Source: Spartobacteria bacterium (GTDB taxonomy: Bacteria > Verrucomicrobiota > Verrucomicrobiia > Chthoniobacterales > Chthoniobacteraceae). From it: DNA of 64,000 nucleotides. Position numbers and translations under genes: made by a program. The notes beneath the pieces were generated by a model, which was not told the DNA's origin, searched no databases, and worked only from the letters and a program-made list of their open reading frames with translations. Positions 63,088 through 64,000 of this stretch are shown piece after piece (within the stretch, counting starts at the first letter, position 1; every line of letters begins with the position of its first letter). The stretch lies in assembly GCA_021324825.1 (NCBI GenBank), contig JAJPII010000023.1:62001-126000 (forward strand). Reading direction: 5' to 3'.

Positions 63088-63836
63088 GAATTTTTCCTGC
63101 TGTACGCGCGGATCGCGTCGCGCAGCACCGCAGCCTGCTCGTAGGCTTCGAGCGCGATGGCGTTCTCCATGTCCCGCTGCATCATCTCCAGTTTGCTGAG
63201 CGGACGCCTGGCCCGGACTTCCTGCATCCATTCGTCGAGAAAGGCGACTTCCGGGCTTTTCTCCGCCCCTTCGAGAGCGTTCATCTCCTGGTAAACGGCG
63301 ACGATCTTCGCGCGCCCTTTCTCGATGAGCCTGACTGCCGCGTCGAAGTCTCCGCGATCCAGTTCGATGGACGCCTTGGCCCGCGTGTTCATCATGAGGA
63401 CGTACGGGCGGAATTGCTCCATCGCCGCGGCCAGGTCCTCGCGCTCGGCGTGTTTGGAAGTGAAGTCAAACAAGTCGAGATTCCGCTGGGTGTCGCGGAT
63501 GACGCCCGCGTAGTCGTTCAACTGGAAAAAGCTGATGTAACGGTGGTAATACTGGATGCCTTCCTGTTGCAGTTCCCCGCAATCCTCGGCGCTCAAGGCG
63601 TAGCTCTCGCCTTCCTCCGTCTTTTTCCCGGCGCGCGCCTGGTGATAGGCCAGCAGCGATTCCACGCCGTGGGGACGCTGGCCGTCGGGGCGGCCCGCCA
63701 CGTCCATCTGGATGAGGCCCAGGTCGATCCGGAGCTGGAGCTTCTCCTTGCCGTCGTTGCCGAGGATCTTCCTCACCTTGATTTGTCCCGGCTCGTGCGG
63801 CCAATCCCGGAGAAGATTATTCAGGTCGAGATTCAT
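63084..63836 (-). CDS. UVR (UvrB/UvrC) motif protein
   Basis: 250 aa. N-terminal domain (IKVRKILGNDGKEKLQLRIDLGLIQMDVAGRPDG), a helical middle (LQQEGIQYYHRYISFFQLNDYAGVIRDTQRNLDLFDF), and a C-terminal UVR motif (LEMMQRDMENAIALEAYEQAAVLRDAIRAY). The UVR helix pair usually mediates protein contact in nucleotide excision repair or McsA-like adaptors. Function unknown. ATG 63836 selected as the longer frame is not conserved. Its TAG stop coincides with the repeat edge. It diverges from argC. Confidence 0.8.
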   Translation of the reverse strand: MNLDLNNLLRDWPHEPGQIKVRKILGNDGKEKLQLRIDLGLIQMDVAGRPDGQRPHGVESLLAYHQARAGKKTEEGESYALSAEDCGELQQEGIQYYHRYISFFQLNDYAGVIRDTQRNLDLFDFTSKHAEREDLAAAMEQFRPYVLMMNTRAKASIELDRGDFDAAVRLIEKGRAKIVAVYQEMNALEGAEKSPEVAFLDEWMQEVRARRPLSKLEMMQRDMENAIALEAYEQAAVLRDAIRAYSRKNS

Positions 63837-63945
63837 CACCCTTACTATCGAAATCGACGCTCCATTTGTCAATGGGAGGCGGCGGCGAGCGGAGGGTTCA
63901 TTTTGAAGATTCCCTTTTTGCGCGGGGGTTCTATCTTTCACGGAA

Positions 63946-64000
63946 ATGCATGTCGAAAAGGTTGCCGTCATTGGCGCCACGGGCTATTCCGGCGAGGAAT
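63946..64000 (+). CDS. argC: N-acetyl-gamma-glutamyl-phosphate reductase, N-terminal fragment
   Basis: 18 codons only, cut by the right edge: VEKVAVIGATGYSGEE, the N-terminal NADP-binding glycine motif of ArgC (VAIVGATGYSGxEL). It would catalyse the third step of arginine synthesis. The ATG at 63946 follows CACGGAA. Based on a short match; other GATGY(S/T)G reductases (for example Asd) are less similar. Confidence 0.75.
   Translation, partial: MHVEKVAVIGATGYSGEE

Overview
The window is a GC-rich (about 60-65 %), densely coded bacterial chromosome segment with about 60 protein genes, one tRNA and no large gap. I see no prophage, complete transposase gene or CRISPR array. Gram-negative character is supported by a long YidC with a periplasmic domain, lipoprotein and periplasmic murein enzymes, pilin-like proteins and a ChrBA pair. 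A UBact-type ubiquitin-like modifier next to 20S proteasome genes, together with tandem short pseudopilins and TPR/GT-C glycosyltransferases, points to Verrucomicrobiota or a nearby PVC or candidate phylum. That placement is inference, not proof.

Layout. 1-3.5 kb: partial DUF885 peptidase-like gene, a GT2 glycosyltransferase and an L,D-transpeptidase. 3.6-6.7 kb: class II (B12) ribonucleotide reductase, preceded by a long inverted repeat that covers its Shine-Dalgarno and start codon. 6.8-14.1 kb: three polytopic GT-C-like glycosyltransferases, two tandem type IV pilin-like proteins and a TPR/DUF1736 (TMTC-like) membrane protein, which look like a surface-glycan or pilin-glycosylation island. 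14.2-20.7 kb: SurA/PrsA-like isomerase, ApaG, 5-formyl-THF cyclo-ligase, MBL-fold hydrolase, PepF, TPR protein and a serine hydrolase. 20.9-28.6 kb (minus strand): AT-hook protein, acetate symporter pair, second L,D-transpeptidase, NlpC/P60, SmpB, RpoZ, and the classic rpmH-rnpA-yidD-yidC-jag block. 28.7-31.9 kb: nitrite/sulfite reductase, GNAT, LarB and an unusual IGQ-repeat protein. 32-42.6 kb: mannose-1-P guanylyltransferase, glucan phosphorylase, aldo/keto reductase, FtsK-RodZ-like-RimO, and a small histidine kinase. 42.8-48.3 kb: orphan HicB with a broken HicA, BirA, NadC, a guanine-deaminase-like protein lacking a metal Asp, a histidine kinase/response regulator pair and tRNA-Ser. 48.4-57.1 kb: glycerate kinase, FabD, RluE-like synthase, HrpB, a YncE-like propeller and ChrB-ChrA. 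57.1-60 kb: GYF and LysM proteins diverging from UBact-PrcB-PrcA. 60-64 kb: amidase, peptidoglycan-binding protein, lipoprotein, OppF/DppF-type ATPase, UVR-motif protein and the start of ArgC.

Two threads stand out. First, the UBact-PrcB-PrcA operon is a bacterial ubiquitin-like/proteasome system; its ligase, deamidase and ATPase are not in the window. Second, a family of palindromic intergenic repeats (REPIN/MITE-like, core GGCGGCTGgCACAGCCGCC) occurs five times and abuts or overlaps stop codons of flanking genes. In several cases the TAG stop codon is part of the repeat edge, and the ABC ATPase has its last codons written by the repeat.

Starts were chosen from Shine-Dalgarno sites, overlaps and family N-termini; several (TTG/GTG starts) are uncertain and marked so.
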